A stretch of DNA of 64,000 nucleotides from Pseudomonas silvicola (GCF_026651855.1 NZ_CP093280.1:660001-724000), one strand, 5' to 3'. Counted from the stretch's first letter, positions 19,782 through 34,409 are shown. The notes: generated by a model from the letters alone, not told the origin. Translations and numbers: made by a program.

Positions 19782-20414
19782 TCAGACAGGGGCGCGGCGC
19801 AACGTTGCCAGCAGCGTCGCCGCGGCGATGAACAGGCCCGCGAATGTACGGTTCACCCGCTGTTGCTGCTTCGGCGTGCGCAGCAGGCGCAGCACTTTGG
19901 CCGCCAGACCGGTGTACCCCGCCATGACCAGCAGATCGACCGCGACCATGGTTGCCGCGATGGTGACGTACTGCACCGTCAGCGGTGCGTGAGGGTCGAT
20001 GAACTGCGGCAGTACCGCCAGCATGAACACCAGCGCCTTGGGGTTGCTGACGTTGACCAGAAAGCCGCGAAACACCAGGCTCAGCGGCTTCCCGATAGGG
20101 CGCACGGCCGAATCGGCAGCCATGTCCATGGGCAGTGCACGCCACTGCTTGATCGCCAGGTAGACAAGGTAGAACACGCCGAACCATTTGATCAGGGTGA
20201 AGGCGGTGGCGGAGGTCGCCAGCACCGCACCGAGGCCGGCGGCAATGATTGCGATCTGCAGGATAAGGCCCAGTTGCAGGCCCAGCGCATTCCAGTAGCC
20301 ACGTGCGAACCCGTACTGCAGGCCGCAGGACATCGAAGCAATGGCGCCAGCGCCAGGGGAAAGACTGATGATCCAGCAAGCGGCAAGGAATGCCAGCCAG
20401 GTTTGCAGCGCCAT
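19782..20414 (-). CDS. LysE/RhtB-family amino-acid exporter
   Basis: The 210-residue inner-membrane protein has about six hydrophobic segments. The family signature at the N-terminus is SLSPGAGAIASMSCGLQYG near 18-36, and the later NPKALVFMLAVLPQFIDP is typical of RhtB-type exporters. These export homoserine lactone, threonine, lysine, leucine or similar; the substrate is not predictable. The gene stands alone, with the shared terminator behind it and a REP-like palindrome in front. Confidence 0.92.
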   Translation of the reverse strand: MALQTWLAFLAACWIISLSPGAGAIASMSCGLQYGFARGYWNALGLQLGLILQIAIIAAGLGAVLATSATAFTLIKWFGVFYLVYLAIKQWRALPMDMAADSAVRPIGKPLSLVFRGFLVNVSNPKALVFMLAVLPQFIDPHAPLTVQYVTIAATMVAVDLLVMAGYTGLAAKVLRLLRTPKQQQRVNRTFAGLFIAAATLLATLRRAPV

Positions 20415-20488
20415 GACGCACCTCGTAACAAAATCGGTAGATCGCTAAACCTACTGCTTGCCGAAGGAAATGGCTACGCAAATATGCG

Positions 20489-20580
20489 CCTGTGGGACTG
20501 GGCGAAGCTCGGGAAGCGGGCGGCGCAGTTTAAAGGATACACCGCGGTGCTGCTTTCCCGGGCTTCGCCCGGCTGCCAGG
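20489..20580. repeat. REP-like palindrome next to the ABC-F stop
   Basis: CCTGTGGGACTGGGCGAAGC...GGCGGCGC (20489-20526) pairs imperfectly with GCGGTGCTGCTTTCCCGGGC...GGCTGCCAGG (20543-20580). Its right edge touches the stop codon of the ABC-F gene (20581). Confidence 0.78.
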
Positions 20581-25125
<4,545 letters not shown>

Positions 25126-26173
25126 GCTGCGGCTTTGCTGGCCACCGGCTTCGCAGTTGAAGCCGCTTTTGCCGGGGCGGGTTTCACAGCCGCAGGCTTC
25201 GCGGCGGCGGGCTTCGCTGCAGCGGCCTTGGCGGGGGCCGCCTTGGCAGCGGTTTTGGCCGGCGCTTTGGCAGCCGCAGGCTTGGCGGCCGGTTTGGCAG
25301 CAACCGGTTTTGCAGCGGCCTTGGCGGCGGGTTTCGCTGCCGCTGGCTTGGCAGCAGGTTTGGCCGCTGCCGATTTGGTTGCCGGTTTTGCAGCGGCAGT
25401 TCTGGTCGCAGGCTTGGCTGCAGCGGCAGGCTTGGCGGTTGGCTTGGCTGCAGCAGCAGGCTTGGCTACCGAGGGTTTGCTGGCAGCGCGCGCCGGCGCC
25501 TTCTTCGCCGCGGGTGCGGCCGCAGGCTTGGCCGAACGCGAACTCAGCGCCTTGCTGGCCGCTTCATGCACACGACCCACACCCTGCGCCAACTTCAAAC
25601 TTTCCTGAGCGTCACGCTTGAGTTGCACGATGTAGTGACGTGTTTCAGCCTGACGCTCCTTCAGCGCATCGAGCAGGGCTTCAAGTTCTTCACCAGCCGC
25701 TTTTGCCTTGGCCTGCGCCTTGGCTTTGCCAGCGCTGGCAGCATCCTGAAGTTTGCTACGCGACTTGTGCAGTTTTTCCTGAGCCTTGCCGCGCTGCTTT
25801 TCCAACTTGGCGAGTAGTTTCTCAGCATCAGCCAGGGCCTGGGAACAGGCGCCTTCCAAATGTTCGAGCAGGCTGCTCGAAAGCTGTTGGAGCAAGTGCA
25901 ACGGGGTATTGACTGGCTTCTTGTTAGCCGACATGGGTTACCTCCTGGCTGACGTGATTGCGGCTCATACTAGACCTGTGCAAGTGTCACCGCTAGACAT
26001 TGTTGACAGTGCCGATCGAGCCACGTTTCATGCCTGGGCAAAGTTGTTGTTAGGGCCGTTCGAAAACAAGTGTAGAAGTTGTGTGAAAGTCTGCCGTCAT
26101 CGGGCGCAAAACTCTTCGCCTGGCAACTTGCGAGACTGGCATAATTGCCCGCCTTCGAACAGGGATATTCTCC

Positions 26174-26839
26174 ATGTCGCGTTACCTGCTTTTTTCGCCA
26201 TGGCTGCTGATTACCGCCGCATATGCCGCCGAGCCCGTTGCTGTCACCAGCCCCCACGACCTGGGCTACAGCCTTGGCGCCAGCCTGGGCGAGCGCTTGC
26301 GTGAAGAAGCGCCTGGGGTAGACATACAGGCGCTGGTCGAGGGCCTGCAACAGTCTTATGAAAACAAGCCCCTGGCCCTGCCCCCCGAACGTATCGAACA
26401 GATCCTGCGCGAGCGCGATGCCCAGGCCAATGAAACGCCGGCACCCTCCCCCACGGAAAAAGCGATGATGGCTGAGCAACGCTTCATGGCTGCCGAGCGC
26501 GCCAAGGCCGGCGTCCATGAACTTGCCGATGGCATTCTGATGAGTGAGTTGGCATCCGGGAGCGGGCCACACCCCACGGCCGATGGCCGGGTGCAGGTGA
26601 CCTACGTGGGAATGCTGCCGGACGGCACGGTGTTCGATCAGAACCAGCAACCCCAGTGGTTCCGGCTCGACAGCGTGATCAGCGGATGGCGCAGCGCCTT
26701 GCAGCAGATGCCCAAGGGTGCGAAGTGGCGAGTGGTGATACCGTCGGACCAAGCTTACGGAGCCGACGGCGCGGGCGACCTGATCGCGCCCTATACCCCT
26801 CTGGTGTTCGAAATCAGCCTGCTGGACGTGGGCGCCTGA
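26174..26839 (+). CDS. FKBP-type peptidyl-prolyl cis-trans isomerase, periplasmic
   Basis: The 221-residue precursor has a signal peptide (MSRYLLFSPWLLITAAYA, cut before AEPV). A FKBP_N dimerisation region follows, with DLGYSLGASLGERL near 33-46, a helical arm, and then a C-terminal FKBP domain from about 130 (VQVTYVGMLPDGTVFDQN, VISGWRSALQQMPKGAKW, and a proline-rich end YTPLVFEISLLDV). The His/Phe pattern differs slightly from Mip/FkpA, but the fold signature is clear. It is divergent from algP, as in P. aeruginosa, and converges on algQ with two bases between the coding regions. Confidence 0.93.
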   Translation: MSRYLLFSPWLLITAAYAAEPVAVTSPHDLGYSLGASLGERLREEAPGVDIQALVEGLQQSYENKPLALPPERIEQILRERDAQANETPAPSPTEKAMMAEQRFMAAERAKAGVHELADGILMSELASGSGPHPTADGRVQVTYVGMLPDGTVFDQNQQPQWFRLDSVISGWRSALQQMPKGAKWRVVIPSDQAYGADGAGDLIAPYTPLVFEISLLDVGA

Positions 26840-26841
26840 TC

Positions 26842-27315
26842 TCAGGCCTGGACCGCGGCTTCTTCCTTGTGCGCGTTATGCAACACTTCGATCAGGCAGT
26901 CTTCCAGCTCGAAGCGCTCGTGCAACCTTGAACCCAGCTCCTTGAGCTTGCTGATCAGGTCCGGCGCCGAGGAGCAATCGCCCTTGTCGCAATGATCGTT
27001 GAAGTCCAGCGCGAACTGGGTGATCACTTCGATGCGCGGAAAGAGGGTATCGGCCAGCTCCAGACCACGCTCGTCATCGAACGCCTTGGCCTCGGCGATC
27101 AATTGCTCATAGATTTCGAAATGCCCCGCCGACACGTAGTCGACCAGCACGCCGCAGAACTCCTTGAGCTTCTTGCGGTTACCGGCCAGCGCCTCCGGCG
27201 TCTCGCCTAACGTATCGAACGCTTCCACCAGCTTCTGACGCTCCTGCAGCCAGCGATCAATCAGCTTGTGCACCCCACCCCAGCGTTCCTGAGCATTCTG
27301 ACAACTTTCCAACAT
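26842..27315 (-). CDS. algQ: AlgQ/Rsd, anti-sigma-70 regulator
   Basis: AlgQ (AlgR2, Rsd homologue) binds RNA-polymerase sigma-70 and shifts promoter use; in P. aeruginosa it influences alginate and pyoverdine genes. The 157-residue product starts [20 protein letters not shown] and is all helical. It has conserved [16 protein letters not shown] near 77-92 and [14 protein letters not shown] near 108-121. The family length is normal. It is convergent with the FKBP gene and transcribed from the 249-base gap before the DsbB-like gene. Confidence 0.94.
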   Translation of the reverse strand: MLESCQNAQERWGGVHKLIDRWLQERQKLVEAFDTLGETPEALAGNRKKLKEFCGVLVDYVSAGHFEIYEQLIAEAKAFDDERGLELADTLFPRIEVITQFALDFNDHCDKGDCSSAPDLISKLKELGSRLHERFELEDCLIEVLHNAHKEEAAVQA

Positions 27316-27564
27316 GGTCTTTTCTTCCCTTTTGGGTCATGCCGCCATCGGCCCATTTCCAGACAACGTGGAAGCGGAACCGTTCGCAAAAGCGCAGCAA
27401 TCAAAGCAGCTGTTTTCTATGGTGCGTGCTGGGAGATTATGCCCGCGCGCCTATAGCTTCAAGGTGCCTCGGCGATAAAGTTCATACAAGCGTTTCATAC
27501 GCTCCGGCACTGCATGCCCCCCGCAGACTGGAGCCAAAACCGCAGCTCAAGGCTGCTCCGGCGC

Positions 27565-28059
27565 TCAACGCAGCGCTTGCAGCCAGCCCAGCACCGTCAC
27601 CAGCGTCAGCCCCGCCAATGCCAACAGGCTCAACTCTGGAACGCTGAGATCCAGTAGCGTCCAATTGACGCGGGCGCATTCCGGGGTACCCAGCAACAAG
27701 GTTTTGAGCACGTCATGCCAGGGTAGCGAGGCAAAGAGATAGTCGAGCCCCGGCTGGCAAACCACCTTGGGTTGCTCGCCATTGGCTTGTACCCAGAGGT
27801 GACGCAGCGCGGCTGCCAGCCCCATGCACAGGAGCAGCGTGTGGCCCGCCAGATACAGTCGCGTACCGCGCCGTGACACACCGTGGACGAAAGCAACCAG
27901 GCTGGAAATGCCGAAACACGCAACGCACAGCCGTTGCACCTGGCTAAGGGAGCACGGGATCAAACCGACCTGCCATTCGAGGTAGTACGCCGTCCCCAGC
28001 ATGACGGTGGACAGAACAAAACCCAGCAAAAACAAGGAGCGCGAGCTAGCCAGTACCAT
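27565..28059 (-). CDS. dsbH: DsbB/DsbH-like disulfide bond protein with degraded CXXC
   Basis: DsbB-type membrane proteins reoxidise DsbA and pass electrons to quinone. The 164-residue product has four membrane segments. In the first periplasmic loop the canonical C-X-X-C is changed: IPCSLSQVQRLCVACF shows Cys-Ser-Leu-Ser, with AGC in place of a Cys codon. The second loop keeps its Cys pair (VVCQPGL and GTPECARV). Without the quinone-proximal disulfide the normal reaction should fail, unless the nearby LCVAC cysteines substitute. The position next to the hem operon and algQ matches DsbH of P. aeruginosa, so this is probably a diverged paralogue. A REP-like hairpin separates it from hemY. Confidence 0.8.
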   Translation of the reverse strand: MVLASSRSLFLLGFVLSTVMLGTAYYLEWQVGLIPCSLSQVQRLCVACFGISSLVAFVHGVSRRGTRLYLAGHTLLLCMGLAAALRHLWVQANGEQPKVVCQPGLDYLFASLPWHDVLKTLLLGTPECARVNWTLLDLSVPELSLLALAGLTLVTVLGWLQALR

Positions 28060-28224
28060 GACAAATCCAGTAACGCAGTAGGTGGAAAACTACGTTAGAG
28101 GAAAGGCGCAAAGCCTATCAACCGGTTGCCCGAGAGGCATTTCCGGCGATCGTGTAAGGGTAATCCGACAAGCCGGGGAAGACGTTGGAGAGGTCGCTGT
28201 AGGACTTTGCGAACCTAGTAGGAA

Positions 28225-28290
28225 GCGGCTTGCCAGCGAGCTGTATGGCGGTGCAAATAAGCTCGCTGGCACGCCAGCTTTTACAGGATA
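28225..28290. repeat. REP-like hairpin between hemY and dsbH
   Basis: GCCAGCGAGCT (from 28232) pairs with AGCTCGCTGGC (28260-28270) around a 17-base loop. The context GCGGCTTGCCAGCGAGC is typical of short intergenic palindromes of the P. putida group. It could end the hem transcript. Confidence 0.65.
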
Positions 28291-28302
28291 GGGGGATGCT
28301 TG

Positions 28303-29541
28303 TCAGGCACGGGCGGGCTCTGGGAGGGGCACCGCCAGCAAGCGTTCGTCGAGCAGGCCCAGGCCCTCCTGGAACAGCTGGTTACTGCGCTCGGTTTCAC
28401 CCAGCCGCGCCAGCAGCCGCGCCAGCTCCGCGCAGGCTTCCGGATTACGCTGCAGGCGCAGGCTGTTTTCCAGATAGTCACGCGCCTTGCCCCACAGGCT
28501 GTTCTGCAAGCTGAGGCGGCCCAAGGTCAACAGCAGGCTCGAATCATCGGCATGCTCTTTCAGCCAGCCTTCGGCGGTCTGCAGTTGTTTGGCTGGATCG
28601 CTGCCCACCACCAGGCCATACAGGCGAGCCAGGTGGCTGTCATAACCACGCTTGAGCGCGGCGCGCAGAGTTGCCTCGGCCTCGGCCTGGGCACCCAGCT
28701 GGCGCAGTTGATCGGCATAGGCCAGCACCAGCGCTGGCTCTTGCCGCTGCCCGGCACTGAGTTGTTCCCAAGCGCGTTTCAAGGCCTCCAGCGCTGCCTG
28801 GCCTTCTTCGCGGGTCGACACCAGCGTGAGGTTTTCACCCCAGGCCCGATGTTCCAGCTCAGTCAGCTCCTCTGCCGTCACTGCCTTGCTCTTGCGCAAC
28901 TCGGGCAACAGGTGGATCAGCGCCGACCAGTCACCCCGTTGCTGGTGCAGGTGCTGCAATTGACGCAGTACCTGAACGTTGCCCGGGTGACGCTCGCGCA
29001 TGGCTTCCAGAGTGGCCCGGGCACCCTCGGCGTTGCCACGGTCCACTTGCAGTTGCGCGTGGGTCAGTGCCACGGCCAGCTCTGCCTGGGGTTGGCGTTC
29101 CAGCGCGCGCTCCAGCAGGTTATCGCTGTCTTCATGGCGCCCCAGTTCGTTGGCTGCCTTGGCCGCGCCCAGGTAGTACAGCAGGGGCTGACGTTCGCCT
29201 TCGGCCGCTCGGTGCAGGTTGCGCTGGGCACTGGCCCAGCGGCCCTCAGCCAGGTCAAGCTGGCCCTGCTCCACGGCGATCTGCACACGACGCTCGCGGT
29301 TGCGGCCCGACCAGGGATTGACCACCCCCGCAGAGGTCAGTACCAGGTGCAGCAACACCCAGACCACAAACACCACCAGTACGATGGCTACCAGCGCGGC
29401 CAGTGTCGACCACAACCCCGACTCGTAACGGAACACGTGCGGGTAGTCGATCAGCACATAGCCCGGGTGCTTGGCGACCCCAAGGCCCAGGCCCACCGCG
29501 ATGGCAACGGCCAGAAAGAGAATGACGTAGACGCGCTTCAT
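28303..29541 (-). CDS. hemY: HemY, membrane TPR protein of the heme operon
   Basis: The 412-residue protein has two N-terminal membrane segments (MKRVYVILFLAVAIAVGLGLG and ALVAIVLVVFVVWVLLHLVL) followed by tetratricopeptide-like helical repeats to the end. Its role in late heme synthesis is accessory and not defined biochemically in this group; it is not the protoporphyrinogen oxidase called HemY in Gram-positives. The start codon overlaps the hemX stop as ATGA. It is the last gene of hemC-hemD-hemX-hemY. Confidence 0.93.
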   Translation of the reverse strand: MKRVYVILFLAVAIAVGLGLGVAKHPGYVLIDYPHVFRYESGLWSTLAALVAIVLVVFVVWVLLHLVLTSAGVVNPWSGRNRERRVQIAVEQGQLDLAEGRWASAQRNLHRAAEGERQPLLYYLGAAKAANELGRHEDSDNLLERALERQPQAELAVALTHAQLQVDRGNAEGARATLEAMRERHPGNVQVLRQLQHLHQQRGDWSALIHLLPELRKSKAVTAEELTELEHRAWGENLTLVSTREEGQAALEALKRAWEQLSAGQRQEPALVLAYADQLRQLGAQAEAEATLRAALKRGYDSHLARLYGLVVGSDPAKQLQTAEGWLKEHADDSSLLLTLGRLSLQNSLWGKARDYLENSLRLQRNPEACAELARLLARLGETERSNQLFQEGLGLLDERLLAVPLPEPARA

Positions 29542-30662
29542 GGGCGCGCCTCCTGTTTAGGCTGAGCCCCCGGCTGGGTCATCAATGCTTCGGCGGGCAT
29601 GTGCCGGTGTTCCAGGTAATTCTGCACCGCCTCCAGGCTACTGTTGAGGTCCGGGGTGACCACTGACACCGGCTGGCCTTTCAATTCGTCGATGCGCGCC
29701 AGCATGGAGCGGCTTTCGGTATTGTCCTGGTTGAAGCTGGCCAGCAGAATGCTGCGGGCTTCATCCAGGGCCTGGCCGAAGACCTTTGGCTCGCCGTTGA
29801 GTGCCGCCCATTGGGCCTGTTCCAGGGCCAGGCTCAAGGCCAGGCGTACCTGGTTCAGGCTCTGGCCAGCCAGCAGGGGACGAATGTTTTCGTCAGGGCG
29901 GAAGTCGACGCGAAAGTAACTGGAAATCTTCGCCCACCACTGTTCCCAGCGGTCGCCATCATCAGCCAGGCGCGCGCGTTCGGCGTCACCCTGGGCCTGG
30001 AACTCCGGCGCCAGCGCCGACAACCCCACGGTCTGGTCACGCAAGGCGCCCAACTGCAGGAATAGCCCGGTACGGTCTGGCTGCTCGACGCTGTTCAGAG
30101 AGGCCATGGACTTGGCCAGTTGCTCGCGCGCCGCAAAGGCAGACGGATCGTCCTGCTCACGCAGGATTTCATCGGCCCCCTGCACAAGTGCCTTGGCACT
30201 GACAATGTCCTGCAAGGCCGACAGGCGCAGGCTGGCCAGGCGCAGCAAGTGCTCGGCCTCTGCCAGGCGCCAATCCTTGCGACTGGCCCCCAGCACGCTT
30301 TCCAGGCGCTGGCTCAGGCGCTGCTGGTCACCCTGCAGCTGGGCCACCAGGCGACGGCGCTCTTCCAGTTCATCCGCGCTGGGCAGCGTACCCAGGCGCG
30401 TCGTCAGGGCCTGTTCGCCCTGGCTCAAGGCCTGGGCCTGGTTGTCCAGCGCCTGCAATTGCCCGGATTGCGCCTGATGGCTGGCCTGCAGCTGGCGCAA
30501 TTGCCAGGCGCTCCAGCCGCCAACCGCGACGCCTGCGGCGCCCAGCAGCAGTGCCACGACCGCGATACCGGCGGCACCGCGGCCGGACTTCTTTGGCGCA
30601 GGGAGGACAGCCGCCTCGGGCGTCGACTGCACATCATCTTGGGGCAAGACTGTTTCGCTCAC
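29538..30662 (-). CDS. hemX: HemX-like membrane protein (uroporphyrinogen-III C-methyltransferase family label)
   Basis: The 374-residue protein has a cytoplasmic N-terminal tail, one membrane segment near 28-50 (GAAGIAVVALLLGAAGVAVG), then a long helical and coiled-coil periplasmic part rich in Gln, Leu and Arg. It lacks the SAM-binding motifs of true methyltransferases such as CobA, so the catalytic name is only inherited. The gene is 27 bases after hemD and overlaps hemY by four bases, so operon membership is clear. Confidence 0.92.
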   Translation of the reverse strand: MSETVLPQDDVQSTPEAAVLPAPKKSGRGAAGIAVVALLLGAAGVAVGGWSAWQLRQLQASHQAQSGQLQALDNQAQALSQGEQALTTRLGTLPSADELEERRRLVAQLQGDQQRLSQRLESVLGASRKDWRLAEAEHLLRLASLRLSALQDIVSAKALVQGADEILREQDDPSAFAAREQLAKSMASLNSVEQPDRTGLFLQLGALRDQTVGLSALAPEFQAQGDAERARLADDGDRWEQWWAKISSYFRVDFRPDENIRPLLAGQSLNQVRLALSLALEQAQWAALNGEPKVFGQALDEARSILLASFNQDNTESRSMLARIDELKGQPVSVVTPDLNSSLEAVQNYLEHRHMPAEALMTQPGAQPKQEARP

Positions 30663-30689
30663 GTATCCATCCTTTGCATTGGGCAGGTT

Positions 30690-31454
30690 TCACCCGGGTA
30701 GGCGGTGTTCACGCAGGGCCGCCAGCAAGGCCGCGGTGCTCGCACCACGGCAATCCACTACATGGCGAGCGCCGGCGGCCTGGGCCTGGGCGGCAACTCG
30801 CGGGCTGGGCACGAACAACGGCAACCCGGCCAATTGCGGCCAGTGTTCCCCGGCCAACTGTTGCAAATGCTCGAAACCCTGCCCACTGCTGACCACCAGC
30901 GCGTTCAGGCGTTCCGCCGTGACCAGCTGGTGTAACGCCTGCGGCGGGTAGTGCGGCAGGCAACGGCGGTAGAGTTGCAGATAATCGACAGTAGCACCCT
31001 GGTCGCGCAAGTGCTCGGCCAGGTGTTCGCGGCCACCCTCTCCGCGCAGGATCAGCACTTTGGGAAAGGGTTGCGCCAATGCCTCGGCCAATGCCGGCAG
31101 GGCCAGCAGAGCCTCACTGTCGTCACCCTGGGGCGGAAAATGCACACGCAGGCCGTAGTCATCGAGAATCGCCGCGGTAGCGGCGCCCACGCTGAACCAG
31201 CTTTGCATGGGCGGTTGCGGCCAGTACTGGTCGATCAGGTCCAGGCCAAGGCGTGCCGCGGGCTTGCTCACCACGATCACCGCGCAGTAATGCGCCAGGT
31301 TCAGCACCTGGGCGCGCATTGTTTCGCTGATGGGTAACGGCTGGATGTCCAGCAACGGCAGGCTGGCGCTATGTACGCCAGCGGCGGCGAGCTCTTGCGC
31401 CACCGCGGCCGATTCCTCGGCCGGGCGGGTCAACAGCATGCGCCAGGCCGTCAC
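30690..31454 (-). CDS. hemD: Uroporphyrinogen-III synthase
   Basis: HemD closes and inverts ring D of hydroxymethylbilane to uroporphyrinogen III. The 254-residue length is right. The two-lobed fold shows [17 protein letters not shown] near 7-23 and the second-domain stretch [15 protein letters not shown] near 183. HemD sequences are poorly conserved, so position carries much weight: its ATG overlaps the hemC stop by four bases (ATGA). The start at 31454 is favoured for that coupling. Confidence 0.94.
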   Translation of the reverse strand: MTAWRMLLTRPAEESAAVAQELAAAGVHSASLPLLDIQPLPISETMRAQVLNLAHYCAVIVVSKPAARLGLDLIDQYWPQPPMQSWFSVGAATAAILDDYGLRVHFPPQGDDSEALLALPALAEALAQPFPKVLILRGEGGREHLAEHLRDQGATVDYLQLYRRCLPHYPPQALHQLVTAERLNALVVSSGQGFEHLQQLAGEHWPQLAGLPLFVPSPRVAAQAQAAGARHVVDCRGASTAALLAALREHRLPG

Positions 31455-32392
31455 GGATGGCCTTCCTCGCCGTATACCGCCTTGAGGATCTGATCGGCCC
31501 CCTGATGCAACAGGGCTTCGGCGACCTCGACTCCCAGGCGCTCGGCGTCGGCGCGGGGTGCGCGGGCCTGGGCACTGAGCAGGCGCCCGCCATCGGGTTC
31601 GCCTACCAGCCCGCGCAGCCAGAGCTGCTCGCCCTCCAGCACGGCGTAGCAGGCGATCGGCACCTGGCAGCCTCCGTTGAGGTGCTTGTTCAAGGCACGC
31701 TCGGCAGTGACCCGTGCGGCAGTGTCATGGTGGTGCAGCGGCGCAAGGAGGGCGTGGATCTCGCTGTCGGCGGTGCGGCATTCGATGCCCACGGCGCCCT
31801 GGCCACCGGCGGGCAGGCTGTCTTCGATGCTGATGCTATCGGTGATACGGTCCTGGAAACCCAGGCGAATCAGGCCAGCGGCAGCCAGGATGATGGCGTC
31901 GTACTCGCCTGCGTCCAGCTTGGCCAGGCGGGTGTTGACGTTGCCACGCAGGAAACGGATCTGCAGGTCGGGGCGCCGCGCCAGCAGCTGGGTCTGGCGA
32001 CGCAGGCTGGAGGTGCCCACGACGCTGCCGGCAGGCAATGCCGCCAGGCTGGCGTGGCTGTTGGAAACGAAGGCATCGCGCGGGTCTTCACGCTCGCAGA
32101 TGCAGAACAGGCCCAGGCCCTCGGGGAAGTCCATGGGCACGTCCTTCATGGAGTGCACGGCAATATCGGCCTGGTTGTCGAGCAGGGCGTTCTCCAGCTC
32201 CTTGACGAACAGGCCCTTGCCGCCAATTTTCGACAGCGGCGAGTCGAGCAGCTTGTCGCCGCGGCTGACCATGGGCACCAGGGTCACGACCAGTCCGGGG
32301 TGCGCCTCTTCCAGGCGCGCCTTGACGTACTCGGCCTGCCACAGGGCCAGGGCGCTTTTACGGGTGGCGATGCGGATCTCGCGAGTAGGCAT
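31451..32392 (-). CDS. hemC: Porphobilinogen deaminase (hydroxymethylbilane synthase)
   Basis: HemC polymerises four porphobilinogen units. The 313-residue product opens with [20 protein letters not shown]. It has the catalytic Asp in [17 protein letters not shown] near 80, and the cofactor-attachment Cys in [13 protein letters not shown] near 240-252. It is the first gene of the hem operon and lies 91 bases from algR, the same order as in P. aeruginosa. Confidence 0.98.
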   Translation of the reverse strand: MPTREIRIATRKSALALWQAEYVKARLEEAHPGLVVTLVPMVSRGDKLLDSPLSKIGGKGLFVKELENALLDNQADIAVHSMKDVPMDFPEGLGLFCICEREDPRDAFVSNSHASLAALPAGSVVGTSSLRRQTQLLARRPDLQIRFLRGNVNTRLAKLDAGEYDAIILAAAGLIRLGFQDRITDSISIEDSLPAGGQGAVGIECRTADSEIHALLAPLHHHDTAARVTAERALNKHLNGGCQVPIACYAVLEGEQLWLRGLVGEPDGGRLLSAQARAPRADAERLGVEVAEALLHQGADQILKAVYGEEGHP

Positions 32393-32483
32393 GAATCAAT
32401 CCGTGCTGGGTAGATGGGCCGATCATACCAGCATCCCGGGAACAGCATGGCGCTCGGAGCGGGCAAGCCCTCCCCTGCGCGCC

Positions 32484-33230
32484 TCACAACTGTTGCATCA
32501 TCTTGCGCACACCGGCCACATGGCGGCGGCTGACGATCAGCGCGTCACCGTTGAGCCCCTTGAGGAACAACTGGAAATGCCCCAGCGGCGTGCGCTGCAG
32601 GCGCTCGATACGGTCTCGGGCGACCAGGGCATTGCGGTGGATACGCACGAAGCGGTCACCGAACTCGTCCTCCAGGGCCTTCAGAGGCTCGTCCAGGAGC
32701 ACCTCGCCGCCCTCGTGGCGCAGGGTCACGTACTTGTGGTCGGCGATGAAGTAGATGACCTGGTCCAGCGGAATCAGCTCGATGCCTTTGCGCGTGCGGG
32801 CACTGATATGGGTGCGCGGGCCACTGCCGCTTTCGGCGGCCGGGCGGGTCAGCGCGGCCAGTTGCGCGCGGTTGGGGCGCTCGGCCTTTCTCAACGCTTC
32901 GAGCAGGTGCTCGGGGCGCACCGGCTTGACCAGGTAGCCCAGGGCACTGGTCTGGAACGCCTCCAGGGCGAACTCGTCATGGGCTGTACAAAACACAACC
33001 GCCGGCGGCGCTTCGCGCTCGCACAGCTTGGCTGCAACCTGCAGTCCGTCAAGGCCGGGCATGCGGATGTCGAGCAAGACCACATCCGGCTTGAGGCTGT
33101 CGATCAGCGTCAGGGCCTCTTCGCCATTGGTGGCGCTGGGCTCCAGGACACTGTATCCCTCGAGATCGCTGACCAGTCGGCTCAAGCGCTCGCGGGCTAG
33201 GGGTTCGTCATCAACGATCAGGACATTCAT
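32484..33230 (-). CDS. algR: Response regulator AlgR (LytTR type)
   Basis: AlgR controls alginate, type IV pili and virulence genes in P. aeruginosa. The 248-residue protein has a receiver domain (MNVLIVDDEPLARERLS; phosphorylated Asp in VVLLDIRMPGLDG near 54; conserved Lys in GYLVKPVRPEHL) and a C-terminal LytTR DNA-binding domain from about 145 (ISARTRKGIELIPLDQVIYF, FVRIHRNALVARDRI). I chose the ATG at 33230 because it overlaps the algZ stop (ATGA) and begins the receiver fold exactly. Confidence 0.96.
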   Translation of the reverse strand: MNVLIVDDEPLARERLSRLVSDLEGYSVLEPSATNGEEALTLIDSLKPDVVLLDIRMPGLDGLQVAAKLCEREAPPAVVFCTAHDEFALEAFQTSALGYLVKPVRPEHLLEALRKAERPNRAQLAALTRPAAESGSGPRTHISARTRKGIELIPLDQVIYFIADHKYVTLRHEGGEVLLDEPLKALEDEFGDRFVRIHRNALVARDRIERLQRTPLGHFQLFLKGLNGDALIVSRRHVAGVRKMMQQL

Positions 33231-34339
33231 ATTGCACTGGATTCCTGCGTGAGTCTCGCACAAGGATAGCGTAGACAGGTGAAGTGACGACCGTCACGGC
33301 GATCCACGCTCAGACTCGCGCGCGGGCCAAAAAGTGCCGCAAGTCGAGCACCAATATTCGACAGTGCCTGGTGAGTACCGCTCGAAACCTGCCCGCAGGC
33401 GGTTTCGTCGTAGGGATTGCTTACACACAATATGAACTCTCCCCCTTTATAGTCAGCTTCTACCCGGATCACACCCCCGTCTATGCGAGGGGCCACGCCG
33501 TGAACCAGAGCGTTTTCCAGTAACGGTTGTAAGGTTAGCTGCGGAATCGGCAAGTCATCGGGAATTGCGTTGATCCTCCAGTCCAACTGTAGACGCTCGC
33601 CAAGACGATATTGCTCAATCCGTAAATATCGTTTCGACAACGCCAGTTCCTCCCCCCAGGTCACCAGGGTGCCAGCCTTCCCCAGGCTGGCGCGAAACAG
33701 GTCGGACAGGTCCAGAACCGCCTGTTCGGCCCGCACCGCATCCACTGCCACGAGGCTGGCGATGCTGTTGAGGGTGTTGAACAGAAAGTGCGGCTTGATA
33801 CGGGCCTGCAAGGCTTCCAGACGTGCCTGCAGTTCTGCGCGCTGCTGGATGCGCCACTGGCTCTGCAAGTAAAAGTAGCGCAACAACAACGCCGAGATGA
33901 TCAGCGCAATCAGCCCGTGGCGCAGGTAACGATTGAAACTGGCGAAGGAAATGTCCGAGGGGTAACCGGCCAACCGCAAAGAGTCGGTCAGCCCGGTGGC
34001 GGCCACGGTCAGCGTAACCACCAGGGCACAGCACAACCCGCCGGCCACGCCAGGGTTCAGGCCTGCCAGCCAGGGCCGCAACCCGCACAGCACGGCTGCC
34101 GAGAGCAACACTATCCATTGCACGAACAGCGAGGTGAGCGCCAACCGCGACCAGTCGAAGCCGGCGTGCATGGGCTCGGCCAATACCAATACCATCACCA
34201 GCAGTTCGGCGAGCATCACCAGCACCAGCAGCGCCTGGGCTTCGCACAGCACCGGTAGGAAAAATTCCTGTTGCGCACGCTCGCGGCGTGCCGGGTTGCG
34301 TCCATCTGTAGGCATATGCGCATTCCACTGGGCACTCAA
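33227..34339 (-). CDS. algZ: Sensor histidine kinase AlgZ/FimS
   Basis: This is the LytS-type membrane partner of AlgR. The 370-residue protein has several membrane segments in the first 160 residues, then a His_kinase domain with the phosphoacceptor in LQARIKPHFLFNTLNSIASL near 180-199. The ATP-binding region has PQLTLQPLLENALVHGV and a weak G box (ALSNIGARLAALFG). An alternative start at 34315 (MPTDGRNP) is possible. The stop overlaps algR. The promoter shares a 70-base gap with divergent argH. Confidence 0.94.
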   Translation of the reverse strand: MSAQWNAHMPTDGRNPARRERAQQEFFLPVLCEAQALLVLVMLAELLVMVLVLAEPMHAGFDWSRLALTSLFVQWIVLLSAAVLCGLRPWLAGLNPGVAGGLCCALVVTLTVAATGLTDSLRLAGYPSDISFASFNRYLRHGLIALIISALLLRYFYLQSQWRIQQRAELQARLEALQARIKPHFLFNTLNSIASLVAVDAVRAEQAVLDLSDLFRASLGKAGTLVTWGEELALSKRYLRIEQYRLGERLQLDWRINAIPDDLPIPQLTLQPLLENALVHGVAPRIDGGVIRVEADYKGGEFILCVSNPYDETACGQVSSGTHQALSNIGARLAALFGPRASLSVDRRDGRHFTCLRYPCARLTQESSAI

Positions 34340-34409
34340 CCCCCGTCAGGATTGAAGCCCTGTTATTATTGCAGGCAATTTCCCGTTCACGCCTTCAACG
34401 AGCGAATTC

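Noticed and set aside
25140..25560. Low-complexity repeats in algP as a CRISPR-like or satellite array
   Set aside because: The repeats are short, irregular and in frame, coding Lys-Pro-Ala-Ala; they are protein repeats, with no spacer pattern.
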